From contig LVAV01000111.1 in the NCBI GenBank assembly GCA_001604185.1, positions 1 to 64,000 on the forward strand: a stretch of 64,000 nt of DNA, written 5' to 3'. Positions 46,071 through 54,904 of the stretch are shown piece after piece. Both the position numbers and the translations under genes were made by a program. Below the pieces are notes generated by a model. It did no database searches. It was not told where the DNA came from and saw only the letters and a program-made list of their open reading frames with translations. Position 1 is the first letter of the stretch. Each line of letters opens with the position of its first letter. The stretch is from Clostridiales bacterium Firm_16. Lineage in GTDB: Bacteria; Bacillota; Clostridia; Saccharofermentanales; Saccharofermentanaceae.

Positions 46071-47249
46071 TTACACGCTGGCCCGGTAAATTGCAAGCAT
46101 AGCCTCCTCGTTGAGCACCTTGGCAGAACCCATCTCGCCACCGACACCGACAGCACACTTCTTCGCCATCAGTACCAACTCATCTTCAGTCGGTTCGACA
46201 CCCAGTTCACGAAGATTGGTCGGCATATTGATGCTTCTGTAGAAGTCCTCCATCGCTTCGATACCACGCAATGCGATCTCCTCATCCGTACCTTCGTCTG
46301 CTACATCCATAACATTCAGTGCGAATTTCTTAAAGCGCGGGAGACAGTTCAGATAGACATATCTTGCCCAGCTTCCCCAGATCGCAGCCAGACCTGCACC
46401 GTGTGCCACATCGTAGAGGCCGCCAAGTTCATGCTCCAGTTTGTGAGTCATCCAGTCACCGCCGTCATTTCCGCAACCGGTAAGGCCGTTATGTGCCAGA
46501 CTTCCTGCCCACATAACTTCGGCACGGGCATCGTAACTCTTCGGATCATCGCGAAGGATCACGGCATTCTTCTTAACAGTTCGCAGAAGTCCTTCGGCCA
46601 GTGCATCTGTGATCTCCATATTTCCGCCATTCGTGAAATATCTTTCCATGGTATGCATCATGATGTCTGTACATCCGCAGGCTGTCTGGTAATCAGGAAG
46701 CGTCATGGTCAGTTCAGGGTTCATGATGGCGAATCTCGGGCGACCGAAATCACTACTGTATCCGCGCTTTACCAGTCCTTCTTCTTTCGTAATTACGGAA
46801 GAATCACTCATCTCGCTTCCGGTTGCCGCGATGGTAAGTATAACACCTAACGGAATACATCCGTCAGCCGTGCGCTTGTAATCGTAGAAATCCCATACAT
46901 CGCCCTCGTTTGCAAGACCATATCCGATTGCCTTGGCTGAATCGATCGCGCTGCCTCCGCCTACCGCCAGAAGGAAATCCACCTTCTCTTTCTTACAGAG
47001 CTCGATGCCCTCATATACCAGTCCCAGATGCGGATTCGGAACAGCACCGCCGAGAGTTACGTAACTGATACCTGCAGCATCAAGCGTATCCGTCACACGC
47101 TGAAGAAGACCGGAACGCACTACACTTCCTCCACCATAGTGGATCAGGATCTTCGTTCCGCCAAATTCCTTGATCAGTTCTGCGACCTTACTCTCCGTAT
47201 TCTTTCCGAAAACAACTTTAGTAGGGGTATAGTATTTAAAATCAAACAT
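46071..47249 (-). CDS. Iron-containing alcohol dehydrogenase (butanol dehydrogenase-like)
   Basis: The 392-residue enzyme belongs to the group III alcohol dehydrogenases. It has the N-terminal FDFKYYTPTKVVFGK, the cofactor loop GGGSAIDSAKAI, TGSEMSDSSVI, and metal ligands in DIMMHTMERYF and DVAHGAGLAAIWG. It most resembles the YqhD/BdhA type, which reduces aldehydes with NADPH in solvent or ethanol formation. AAGGAG lies 8 nt before ATG 47249; an in-frame GTG at 47258 is too close to that site. Confidence 0.92.
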   Translation of the reverse strand: MFDFKYYTPTKVVFGKNTESKVAELIKEFGGTKILIHYGGGSVVRSGLLQRVTDTLDAAGISYVTLGGAVPNPHLGLVYEGIELCKKEKVDFLLAVGGGSAIDSAKAIGYGLANEGDVWDFYDYKRTADGCIPLGVILTIAATGSEMSDSSVITKEEGLVKRGYSSDFGRPRFAIMNPELTMTLPDYQTACGCTDIMMHTMERYFTNGGNMEITDALAEGLLRTVKKNAVILRDDPKSYDARAEVMWAGSLAHNGLTGCGNDGGDWMTHKLEHELGGLYDVAHGAGLAAIWGSWARYVYLNCLPRFKKFALNVMDVADEGTDEEIALRGIEAMEDFYRSINMPTNLRELGVEPTEDELVLMAKKCAVGVGGEMGSAKVLNEEAMLAIYRASV

Positions 47250-47359
47250 AGGACACACTCCTTCTCTGTTTCATAATCTATCTCTATCCTACTATTGATC
47301 ACATCTCGTGAAAAGCCAAACTCTGTCAAATAATATCATGATTCTGCTCAATCATTCTT

Positions 47360-49582
47360 TTACTGATAATTTTCCTTCACATACAAGCTCAATCGTGAAT
47401 CCAGTGTTTCTGCAATCTGTTCTACTGTTCGATGTTGAGTATAATATGATGATACTTCTTCGTTGATAATATTGTACGCACCCCAATCAGTTGTATAGAT
47501 AGAGTCAATCGATTCAATAAAACTTTGGTAATCCTCGATCACCTTTTCGCTCACTCCCTCGTGTCCAAAAACAAATCTTCGCATATCTTCATCGGATACG
47601 TGCTCTGGGTCACGAGCACTTTGAAGCATCGTTTCAAAAACACCGCTGTTCACAGGAATTGCCCCACCAACTGCAACTCTCTTCTGTGTTTCCGGAAGAA
47701 GCAGATCACGAATGGCTTCCCAACACTTATCAGCATATTTAGTTGATGATGAAATACCAACTATTCCCTCCGGGCGAATCTTATGAACCGAACCTTTTAT
47801 AGAAGGATACCCGACATAAATCACTTGATCATGATAGTTCTTCTCTGCGTCCTCTAATTCAAAAACATCGGTTGGACCGATACTTGCCAGATAACACGAG
47901 CCTTCATAAACATCCTTAAGAGTACAGATGTTTCCCCATGTAACTGAGGGATCCACGCCCAATTCAATAGTTGCAGAAATAAAACTCTCCAATTCCTCTC
48001 TCGTCACTGTTTTCTCACTATTGTACGCTCCCCAAAGTCTCTGGAAACAATATGATAAGGATTCTACGGCTATACACGGTGAGGATTGAATCGCTGTAAA
48101 TTGTCTCTCTGTGCCGCTACACTTTTCCAAAACATCACAAAGGCTAAGCTGATCATTCGAAAAATCGCTTCGCAACCCATAATACCCACGCAAATAAAAA
48201 CCTGGGAATATAGAATAACAGTGTTCTCCGTCTGGTTTGAGCACTGTCTGTATACTGGGAAGGAGATCAGAAAAGTCCATCTCAGAATCTTTCTCAAAGA
48301 AAGGTACAAGATCCAAAACCATACCGGCATTTCCAAAATACTCAAAATCGAAATGATGTCCGTAGAAAATGTCCGGCGCATGCCCTTCACTAAAATACTT
48401 CATCAGTTTCAGTTTTGCCGCCTGCGCCTCTTGCGTTGTAGTATAGGAAAATGCCTCAGAATAATCCTCCAATATCAATCTGTATTCTTTGTTGTTTGTA
48501 TTAAACCTGTACACTGCCCATTTCAGAGCCTCATCAGTATACACATCGTATCCCCCGATGATGATTCTCGTCCGATTTGAATTAACAGACGTGTCATAAG
48601 AGAAAAAACCAATATCACCCGTTCCGTCGCCATATGTATTCTTCGTTACGAAATGCGTATCATCCAACGCCACATATATTGTTGAAGCATCATTTATCTT
48701 TCGAGGACGAATGTCGATCTCATTCCATAAAGCCAGCGTCTGAATCTGCATATTCTTTAAGTCAACCTTATATTCACCTTCATGGCTAAAAAAGTACTTC
48801 CCGGAACATGAGGAAATATCACTACTCAGTTTATCGGTTCCAACAATACGCTCGATTGTTTTGCCAGAGAAATCGATTCTATAGTAGTCTGACACTTGCT
48901 CGTTAACTCCAGCAAGCAGATATGTCACTCCCGTGTCCTCATATACAAAAGTTTCACTCGGATACAATGGAAATTCAGTTTGAATAGTAGACTGCAGTTT
49001 GCCATCAGAAGAGTACTTCGCAATACTCCTGTCTCCTGTAAGGATAAAACCATCTGCAACTGCAAAAACTGCGTCAGCTCGTATTTCCGGATGAATCACT
49101 CGTGTTGTATTCCCTGATTTTTTATCAAAAAAAACCAAATCTGCTTTCAGCTCAGATTGATCTTTTCTTCCTTCCTGAACATCCAACAGGTCTTCATCAG
49201 AATAGGCAAAAAACACATATTCTTTATCAAAAACAGCTCGAACAACTTGAAGTTTGGATATTTGTAATGTGAAAATAACCTTACCACATTCATCAACAGA
49301 AAGGATATCTGTGAGAAAACTACGACTGTTTGTTTTTTCATCATAGAGGCTGTATATTGCTGAAACACAGTAATTACCATTATCAAGGAAGACATCTCCC
49401 AGATCATACAGTTTATATCCTTCTTTGGGTGGGAGGTCCAGATAAGAACCTATGTAACCATAGTTTCCATCCGTTCGTACAGCGGGTTCTTTGCCCGATT
49501 CGTGCTTACATGAAGTAAAAGATACTAATACAGGACATATAAAAAGCAATAAAAGCATTATCCGTTTTCGAATTGGTCTCAT
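47360..49582 (-). CDS. Lipoprotein: propeller-like N-part plus solute-binding-protein-like C-part
   Basis: The 740-residue protein has a lipobox (VSFTSC, about residue 25). Residues 30-350 look like repeated beta strands without a clear motif. The rest resembles a family 1 extracellular solute-binding protein: an EALKWAVYRFNTNN segment, the GHAPDIFYGHHF loop, and a C-terminal EGIVGISSSTKYADKCWEAI part. No permease genes lie nearby, so it is probably a sensor or a scavenging receptor. The ATG at 49582 has GGAG 6 nt upstream. It is the last gene of an AT-rich operon of three exported proteins. Confidence 0.75.
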   Translation of the reverse strand: MRPIRKRIMLLLLFICPVLVSFTSCKHESGKEPAVRTDGNYGYIGSYLDLPPKEGYKLYDLGDVFLDNGNYCVSAIYSLYDEKTNSRSFLTDILSVDECGKVIFTLQISKLQVVRAVFDKEYVFFAYSDEDLLDVQEGRKDQSELKADLVFFDKKSGNTTRVIHPEIRADAVFAVADGFILTGDRSIAKYSSDGKLQSTIQTEFPLYPSETFVYEDTGVTYLLAGVNEQVSDYYRIDFSGKTIERIVGTDKLSSDISSCSGKYFFSHEGEYKVDLKNMQIQTLALWNEIDIRPRKINDASTIYVALDDTHFVTKNTYGDGTGDIGFFSYDTSVNSNRTRIIIGGYDVYTDEALKWAVYRFNTNNKEYRLILEDYSEAFSYTTTQEAQAAKLKLMKYFSEGHAPDIFYGHHFDFEYFGNAGMVLDLVPFFEKDSEMDFSDLLPSIQTVLKPDGEHCYSIFPGFYLRGYYGLRSDFSNDQLSLCDVLEKCSGTERQFTAIQSSPCIAVESLSYCFQRLWGAYNSEKTVTREELESFISATIELGVDPSVTWGNICTLKDVYEGSCYLASIGPTDVFELEDAEKNYHDQVIYVGYPSIKGSVHKIRPEGIVGISSSTKYADKCWEAIRDLLLPETQKRVAVGGAIPVNSGVFETMLQSARDPEHVSDEDMRRFVFGHEGVSEKVIEDYQSFIESIDSIYTTDWGAYNIINEEVSSYYTQHRTVEQIAETLDSRLSLYVKENYQ

Positions 49583-49614
49583 TGTCTGCTCCAACTAAAA
49601 CACTGAATCTTTTT

Positions 49615-50886
49615 CTATATTTCACTGCCGAATATTCTCTTGTCTTGATAAGAATACTCTTTCGAATAGAGAGATTCACCTGTAACCGCATCAATCACCA
49701 AACATCCTGTGCCTATTCCCATACCCATAAAGTTTCCCCTATAGTACACTTTCCATACCGGAATCAGATATGTATGCCCGTTTTCTGCATAGTCAGACGC
49801 ATTTATGTCATAATCACTAAATGGCATATACGCCAACTCAGCTGCGTAATATTTTGCATCTTCATAAAACCCGGATATCATCACATCATAGTCTGACGCG
49901 TTCTGAATACCGCTCAAGCATTCTGTTATTGGCTTAATGACAAGATTTGATTTAACCGTTTTTGTAACGCTAAAACTCTTCGCATTCTTTATTCCAACTA
50001 CTATATCATTATTTCGCAAGTACATTGGACTTCCAAGAATTAGCGCACCTCCTATTGTCGGACCGTCAATAGTATCATATTCATACACATAATCACCACT
50101 ATACGGAGCGATCATATCCATAGTCCCACCAACCGGAATACCATCGATATAATCAGATGCAATTCCAATTAAGTGCATAGTGTCATATTCATTCGGAAGA
50201 TAACCAGTCTCTTTCGGAAAGGATTCGCAATTCAGATCCAAACAAACCACGTCCCAATCAGACTGTATCTGTCCTCTCTTCTGATAAGAAGGTAATTCAT
50301 CCAACTTTCCCAAACTTCCGCCCTTTACTGTATGAATCGTACTCGTTGTCTTCTCTAGAATATCAGAAGGCGGTTGATAGAACGTGTCCTGAGCACGCCC
50401 CGTCTTTTCCCCTTTCTCTGACGGATCATTATCTGTATAGTTGAAAGGGCTTCCAAAAAACCAACCTACCGCCCAATAAAGATTGTATTCAAATTTCCAA
50501 TTAGTCGTATCAATTTCTTCGAAAACGGTTGCTCCAGGATGCGCAGATGCCCAACTGCGAGAACGTCTGAATGGCAGATCCATTTCGATTTCATAGACAT
50601 TTGCAAATCCATTGCTATTATCCATCACCAGAAAATCTTCCACAAACAAGTCTTGCGGAAGATTTAACGGCTTTGTGGGTTCTGGCGGAACGATTGAACT
50701 TTCGGACTCACTTGACAAAGAGGATATGCTTGGAGCTTCTGTTGTAGCGATAGGAGTTATTCCACCGCCTGAAGATTTCTGAGTTCCTTTCTTTGTCGAC
50801 CCACTCTGACATGCAGTGGCTGGCATCAGCATTATAGCTGATGCCAACGCAAGACTACTTTTTAACTTTCCAACTGAGTTTCGCAC
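49615..50886 (-). CDS. Lipoprotein, unknown
   Basis: This 423-residue protein starts with GTG (GAGGA 8 nt upstream). It has a signal peptide ending MPATAC, a Ser/Pro/Glu linker, and a long outer domain without recognised motifs. The end, YLIPVWKVYYRG followed by CLVIDAVTGESLY, resembles the closing part of PepSY or YcdB-like outer domains; this is weak. It is second in the operon, 11 bp after the small exported protein, and 32 bp before the next lipoprotein gene. Confidence 0.7.
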   Translation of the reverse strand: MRNSVGKLKSSLALASAIMLMPATACQSGSTKKGTQKSSGGGITPIATTEAPSISSLSSESESSIVPPEPTKPLNLPQDLFVEDFLVMDNSNGFANVYEIEMDLPFRRSRSWASAHPGATVFEEIDTTNWKFEYNLYWAVGWFFGSPFNYTDNDPSEKGEKTGRAQDTFYQPPSDILEKTTSTIHTVKGGSLGKLDELPSYQKRGQIQSDWDVVCLDLNCESFPKETGYLPNEYDTMHLIGIASDYIDGIPVGGTMDMIAPYSGDYVYEYDTIDGPTIGGALILGSPMYLRNNDIVVGIKNAKSFSVTKTVKSNLVIKPITECLSGIQNASDYDVMISGFYEDAKYYAAELAYMPFSDYDINASDYAENGHTYLIPVWKVYYRGNFMGMGIGTGCLVIDAVTGESLYSKEYSYQDKRIFGSEI

Positions 50887-50897
50887 AAAATCATTCC

Positions 50898-51374
50898 TCA
50901 AGACATAAAAAGGTACCAGTCGCAATATACTACACAAACACTTGAAGACCAATTGGTAATATTCGATTTCATTGCAACTACTTCACCACTATAACCATGG
51001 CCATCCCAAATCCAAGCAGAGTTCGAGTTATTGAGGTTATACAAATATATAACCGAGCCAATATTTGTGTGAGAACTAGAAGTGACTAGCCTGAAATTGA
51101 ACCGAACACTGCTAGTCGGTTTTTCATCTTTAGGGTATCCGCTAAACTGAAAGGATTTCAACTTTACGTTGTACTTGTCATACTGAATAGTTGTTCCTCC
51201 AGTTCCAGTCGGAATTGTCAAATTAGTTGCGGGATTGCCAACATCAGAATAACCAGTTCCTCCTGCCGAAACAGCAATCGAACTTGAAACAGTTGAAGTT
51301 GCGGCAGATACTGGGAAAACGGTCAAACACAGAAATAGAAACATGCTTAAATGAGCGACAAATCCTTTTCTCAT
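50898..51374 (-). CDS. Small secreted protein, unknown
   Basis: The 158-residue product has a clear signal peptide (about 1-25, cut after SAA). A Ser/Thr/Gly/Asn-rich beta-type domain follows, with one Trp-rich end (AWIWDGHGY) and two Cys near the C-terminus. I do not recognise it. AAGGAGG lies 7 nt before ATG 51374. It leads the three-gene operon of exported proteins and has its own promoter with an 18 bp spacer about 85 bp upstream. Confidence 0.75.
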   Translation of the reverse strand: MRKGFVAHLSMFLFLCLTVFPVSAATSTVSSSIAVSAGGTGYSDVGNPATNLTIPTGTGGTTIQYDKYNVKLKSFQFSGYPKDEKPTSSVRFNFRLVTSSSHTNIGSVIYLYNLNNSNSAWIWDGHGYSGEVVAMKSNITNWSSSVCVVYCDWYLFMS

Positions 51375-51457
51375 ACAATAACCTCCTTCTCTAACAATTT
51401 TCACTAAATGATAGCAACAAATATCTTACACCAACAAGGTATCAATAATTCAATACT

Positions 51458-51487
51458 ATTATATACTATGCGCCCGAAGAATGTCGA
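51458..51487 (-). promoter_or_regulatory. Promoter of the exported-protein operon
   Basis: On the minus strand TCGACA (51487-51482), an 18 bp spacer and TATAAT (51463-51458) precede the small secreted protein gene by about 85 bp. Confidence 0.65.
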
Positions 51488-51510
51488 TATATAATTCTTC
51501 TCTTCCAGCA

Positions 51511-51957
51511 TCATTCATACAGCAGCGAAGTACTCAGAGAATCATCCTTTTTCAGATAGAGTTTCCCATCTTTGGAATAAAAGGTCTTGTTCTCATCCGA
51601 GCATTCTGCTTTAAACAGAACTTTGTAGAACGTTACGCTTCCGTCTTCATTCTCTATGGCAATATACTGATTTGTTTGCGAATTTGTGTTGCCATGAACA
51701 CTGGTGATCGAGCTGATGTTCTTGCCTAGTTTCAATGTGAAAGTCACCGTGTCGAAGGATACATCAAAGCTGTATTTCGGCGCATCATCACCCTGATAAA
51801 GTTCATCACAGTTTGTTTCTATACGGAATGCAGTCATTGGTGCATTGGAGCCGATCGGACCACCCAGGCGGTCGATCAAGGTTTTATCGCCATCCGTGTC
51901 CGGAATCTCTATGATAGTATCTTCAAGATCACCACTCCATTTCCAGGACTCGGCCAT
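51511..51957 (-). CDS. Hypothetical protein, possibly a gene remnant
   Basis: A 148-residue reading frame with a beta-rich, acidic sequence and no signal peptide. It opens at an ATG right after in-frame TAA and TGA codons and has no convincing ribosome site, so it may be the 3-prime remnant of a longer gene. It lies between palindrome array 2 and the promoter of the exported-protein operon. No family is recognised. Confidence 0.45.
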   Translation of the reverse strand: MAESWKWSGDLEDTIIEIPDTDGDKTLIDRLGGPIGSNAPMTAFRIETNCDELYQGDDAPKYSFDVSFDTVTFTLKLGKNISSITSVHGNTNSQTNQYIAIENEDGSVTFYKVLFKAECSDENKTFYSKDGKLYLKKDDSLSTSLLYE

Positions 51958-52063
51958 GGCGCGCTTTGCCGTTCATTAAGAACATAGTAACTTAAGAAAC
52001 CACGAGGGGTACAAACTGTTTATTTTGCGTGTCCACACTGAAGGAATTAGTTTTGTCGCGATC

Positions 52064-52260
52064 GTAGGACCAAAACCCCACTTTCTGCAAATCCGTCGTA
52101 CGTTTTTTGCGGTTTTATACGACAGATACGGTGGTTACTGCAAGTTCATCCTATACATTTTAGTATTTAATACGACGGATTAGAGTTCTGAACACGAACT
52201 GTCCTACATTTCAAGAAAAACCGTAGGACAAATGGCGCTTAAACTGAAATTCTGTCGTAT
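52064..52260. repeat. Phased palindrome array 2 (four elements, 53 bp period)
   Basis: Four 38 bp imperfect palindromes start at 52064, 52117, 52170 and 52223, exactly 53 bp apart, with 15 bp AT-rich spacers. The left arms are GTAGGAC, ATACGAC, ATACGAC and GTAGGAC, and the right arms GTCGTAC, ATCCTAT, GTCCTAC and GTCGTAT. In every element one arm carries G and the other the C form at position 4, so the arms mismatch there. Elements 1 and 4 lie in one direction, 2 and 3 in the other. Element 1 closely resembles the first element of array 1. No gene covers it. Confidence 0.9.
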
Positions 52261-52320
52261 GCACCAGCCTGAGCAAGCCATAATACGAACAATCAAGCAC
52301 TCGACAAGCTCAGTTCACTA

Positions 52321-52360
52321 GAAAAACCTGCCGACAAGCAATGGCTTGTCAGCAGGTTTT
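52321..52360 (-). terminator. Terminator of the HerA-like gene
   Basis: AAACCTGC and GCAGGTTT, with the inner GACAAGC/GCTTGTC stem, make a long hairpin with one mismatch, followed on the minus strand by TTTTTC. It lies 100 bp past the stop at 52459. The stem could also work on the plus strand. Confidence 0.85.
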
Positions 52361-52458
52361 GAATTCATTTCGCTATCCACTGCCCCGGCCTTCCACACCA
52401 TGCCGAGAGGGCGATATTTAAGCTGTGAAGGGTATCCTCCGTGGATCCGTTATCCGGA

Positions 52459-54069
52459 TCAGAGAAGCGGTGTATCGTTGTACTGCGTTCTCTCACTCTT
52501 GTTCACGTGGATGAACGTATTGTGCAGGAGATTGACACTGGTGAGGATCACTTCACCTTGATTAAGCTTTCTGACGTGCTTGATGGCATAATCGTCAAGG
52601 TGGCTCGCTACTGCCTGGATCTCATCGTTCAGCATGAGTCTGTGGATCAGCAGAGTACCGATCTGACCGAAAAGAACCGGAGATACGTCCTTCGGGTTCT
52701 GGGAGGTCAGGTAGAGGAATACACCCTTTCTACGGCCTTCTCTTGCGATCAGGGTAAGACCGCCGTGGAATTCCTTATCGGAGTATCTGGACTTGGCATA
52801 TCTGTGTACCTCATCGATAAAGAATACGAAGGGGCAGATATTATCCTGAGCCATAACAAAGTTACTAACAAGGTCGATGACCATACCACCGATACCTTCC
52901 GCAGCACCGAGGGAAGAAGTATCGATATAAAGGCTAACCTCCGGCAGATGTACGAAATCGTCGATAGCATCGAGAAGGTTATACATGCTCGGGTCATTCG
53001 AGAAGAATGTCAGGAATCGTGTATTGGTCATCTGATACTGGATCTTCTGTACGAAGGAAGCATTGGAGTTCGCCTTCAGAGAATCGTAACGATATCTGAA
53101 GTTGTAGTTGTTATCTCTGTCCGGCTCACAGACGGATTCCGCCTGGATCTGCTCAGGGAGAAGTTCGATATTGAAATCGGTGTCATCCTTGGAAACGGAA
53201 GCCAGATTCTCCTGAACTTCGTCGATGTTGGCACCGACCTTGAAATAATAAGAATCGTCGCCGATCTTCTTCATGAAGCGAAGGGATGTGATCGCCTCGG
53301 AAAGAACGGCACCCTGGCTGCTGCTCTCCGTCTCGAACAGTTTCTCCCACTGTTCCATTCTGATCTTACTCGGAGAAATGGTGGTATCTACGCCCAGGGT
53401 CAGCTTCGTGATCTCATCGCTGGAGAAAGCATCTCTGTACTCACCTGTCGGGTCAATGATCAAGGCCTTACGCTTGGTGGAGATGAGCTTATCCAGGATC
53501 GCCAGCGCCGTGGTGGACTTACCACTGTTGGTAGCACCGATACACATCAGGTGGCGGTTAAAAAGTGTGCTAGGTCTCAGCGAAACGCCGGCCTGCTTTC
53601 TGTTGAGGAAGTAACCGAACGAAGGGAGGGACTCTTCATCGTCACGGGAGAACTCCAAGGAGCGCAGGAACAGTTCATAGATCTCATCGGTTGCCAGATA
53701 AACCTTATCGGTGATACCCAGGGTCTTAAATCCGGCCAGTTCGAACTTCTTGGCCTCCGGAGTCATAACTGCGATGGTGTCGATGCAGATATCGTGATCG
53801 TAGTCGCCATCAACGGCATTTTCCAAAACGGCTTTCTTCGTGGAAGCCTTATTCTCGAAAACCTCTCCCAGGAACACGCCTGCTGTGGAGTCAACAACTA
53901 CATAATAGTTGATGGTGTTCGGAAGAGAGGAAACGTTGTATTTACTTCTATCAAGCATCAAGGGAGGATTGTCGACCTTCGCAATACAGTTACTTCTGTA
54001 AACCTGCGTAACTTTTCCAATGTAATAGTCCTGAAGTTTCTTGCCTTTGTATAGTGTTTCAAGTGTCAT
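52459..54069 (-). CDS. HerA-like/DUF87 ATPase
   Basis: The 536-residue protein has the HerA/FtsK-type fold. An N-terminal barrel-like part (about 1-110) comes first, then Walker A GATNSGKST (178-186), the ALIIDPTGEYRD strand, Walker B FVFFIDEVHRY (about 415) and an arginine-finger region near TSQNPKDVSP. HerA hexamers move DNA and usually work with NurA nuclease, or with Sir2 or DUF4297 partners in phage defence. No such partner is next to this gene. GGGAGG lies 6 nt before the ATG. A palindrome array lies about 200 bp past its stop. Confidence 0.9.
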   Translation of the reverse strand: MTLETLYKGKKLQDYYIGKVTQVYRSNCIAKVDNPPLMLDRSKYNVSSLPNTINYYVVVDSTAGVFLGEVFENKASTKKAVLENAVDGDYDHDICIDTIAVMTPEAKKFELAGFKTLGITDKVYLATDEIYELFLRSLEFSRDDEESLPSFGYFLNRKQAGVSLRPSTLFNRHLMCIGATNSGKSTTALAILDKLISTKRKALIIDPTGEYRDAFSSDEITKLTLGVDTTISPSKIRMEQWEKLFETESSSQGAVLSEAITSLRFMKKIGDDSYYFKVGANIDEVQENLASVSKDDTDFNIELLPEQIQAESVCEPDRDNNYNFRYRYDSLKANSNASFVQKIQYQMTNTRFLTFFSNDPSMYNLLDAIDDFVHLPEVSLYIDTSSLGAAEGIGGMVIDLVSNFVMAQDNICPFVFFIDEVHRYAKSRYSDKEFHGGLTLIAREGRRKGVFLYLTSQNPKDVSPVLFGQIGTLLIHRLMLNDEIQAVASHLDDYAIKHVRKLNQGEVILTSVNLLHNTFIHVNKSERTQYNDTPLL

Positions 54070-54189
54070 TTAGAGCCTCCCAAGGTGTATTAAGTACGTC
54101 GGGTCCGAGACAGACCCGTATACATTATACTATAGTATGTCAGATTATGAAATTGGTCAGTATATAAAAAAGTTTATCTCTCTTCCCCG

Positions 54190-54702
54190 TCAGAGTCCGA
54201 TCCGGGCGTAGATTCCCTGAATAAACGGGGTTTTGTGCTCGATATAGCTGTCGATATCGTACGGGAAAAGCTCTGCCCCTTCTTCTTTCACCCGGCTGTA
54301 TTCGCGGACCGCCTCAGGATGTTCCCGCAGATAGTCCCGGAAAGAAACGTGTCTTTTCAGCTCCGAGGAGTCCTGGGCGCAGACGTACAGGTGATGCTTC
54401 CGCAGATGCTCCTTGCCCTCGTACTTGAAGGCCTCTCTTCCCGGGATCCCCTGGTCACCCTCATGCTCATAACCGATCGCGGCAAGAGCTTTTACCGCCG
54501 CTTCCAGCTTCGAGCGGTCTTCGATCACCACGTCGATGTCGATGATCGGCTTCGCCGAAAGTCCCTCTACAGAAGTGCTTCCCACATGCTCGATCCGCAG
54601 AACCAGGTCCCCCATGGCCGCCCGGATCTCGTCCCGGATCGCAATAAAGTCCTGCTTCCACTGCCCGTTATAGGGCTCCACAACTACATGTTTTGCTCCC
54701 AT
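54190..54702 (-). CDS. GrpB/UPF0157 family protein
   Basis: The 170-residue protein matches GrpB-like nucleotidyltransferase-fold proteins. It has VEPYNGQWKQDF, the HVGSTSVEGLSAKPIIDIDV strand-loop with the GST and paired Asp, and HHLYVC later. The family is linked to CoA or dephospho-CoA salvage or to small-molecule modification, without proof. GGAGGAG lies 4-5 nt before the ATG. It precedes the HerA-like gene by 120 bp on the same strand. Confidence 0.9.
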   Translation of the reverse strand: MGAKHVVVEPYNGQWKQDFIAIRDEIRAAMGDLVLRIEHVGSTSVEGLSAKPIIDIDVVIEDRSKLEAAVKALAAIGYEHEGDQGIPGREAFKYEGKEHLRKHHLYVCAQDSSELKRHVSFRDYLREHPEAVREYSRVKEEGAELFPYDIDSYIEHKTPFIQGIYARIGL

Positions 54703-54816
54703 CGTGTCTCCTCCCGGCTTGTGCCCCTATGCCCCGCAGTTGTTGTCGCGGGGCGCTCGTTTCTGATACTACATAATTATCCCGACCTATTATAGCAGAG
54801 TGTGACGAAAACGTAA

Positions 54817-54845
54817 TGCAAAACAGGTTATACCAGTCTTATAAT
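54817..54845 (+). promoter_or_regulatory. Promoter of the transglutaminase-like lipoprotein gene
   Basis: TATAAT (54840-54845) lies 17 bp after TGCAAA (54817-54822), 60 bp before the ATG at 54905. The -10 box is perfect and the -35 weak. Confidence 0.45.
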
Positions 54846-54904
54846 CTACCTGCGATCTCCCCGGGGAACGCATCTCACCCACAGAAAGAAGGCAAACAAA
54901 GATC

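Noticed and set aside
52441-54054. 537-residue frame opposite the HerA-like gene
   Set aside because: It mirrors the HerA gene, shows no protein motifs and has no ribosome site; codon bias opens the opposite frame.
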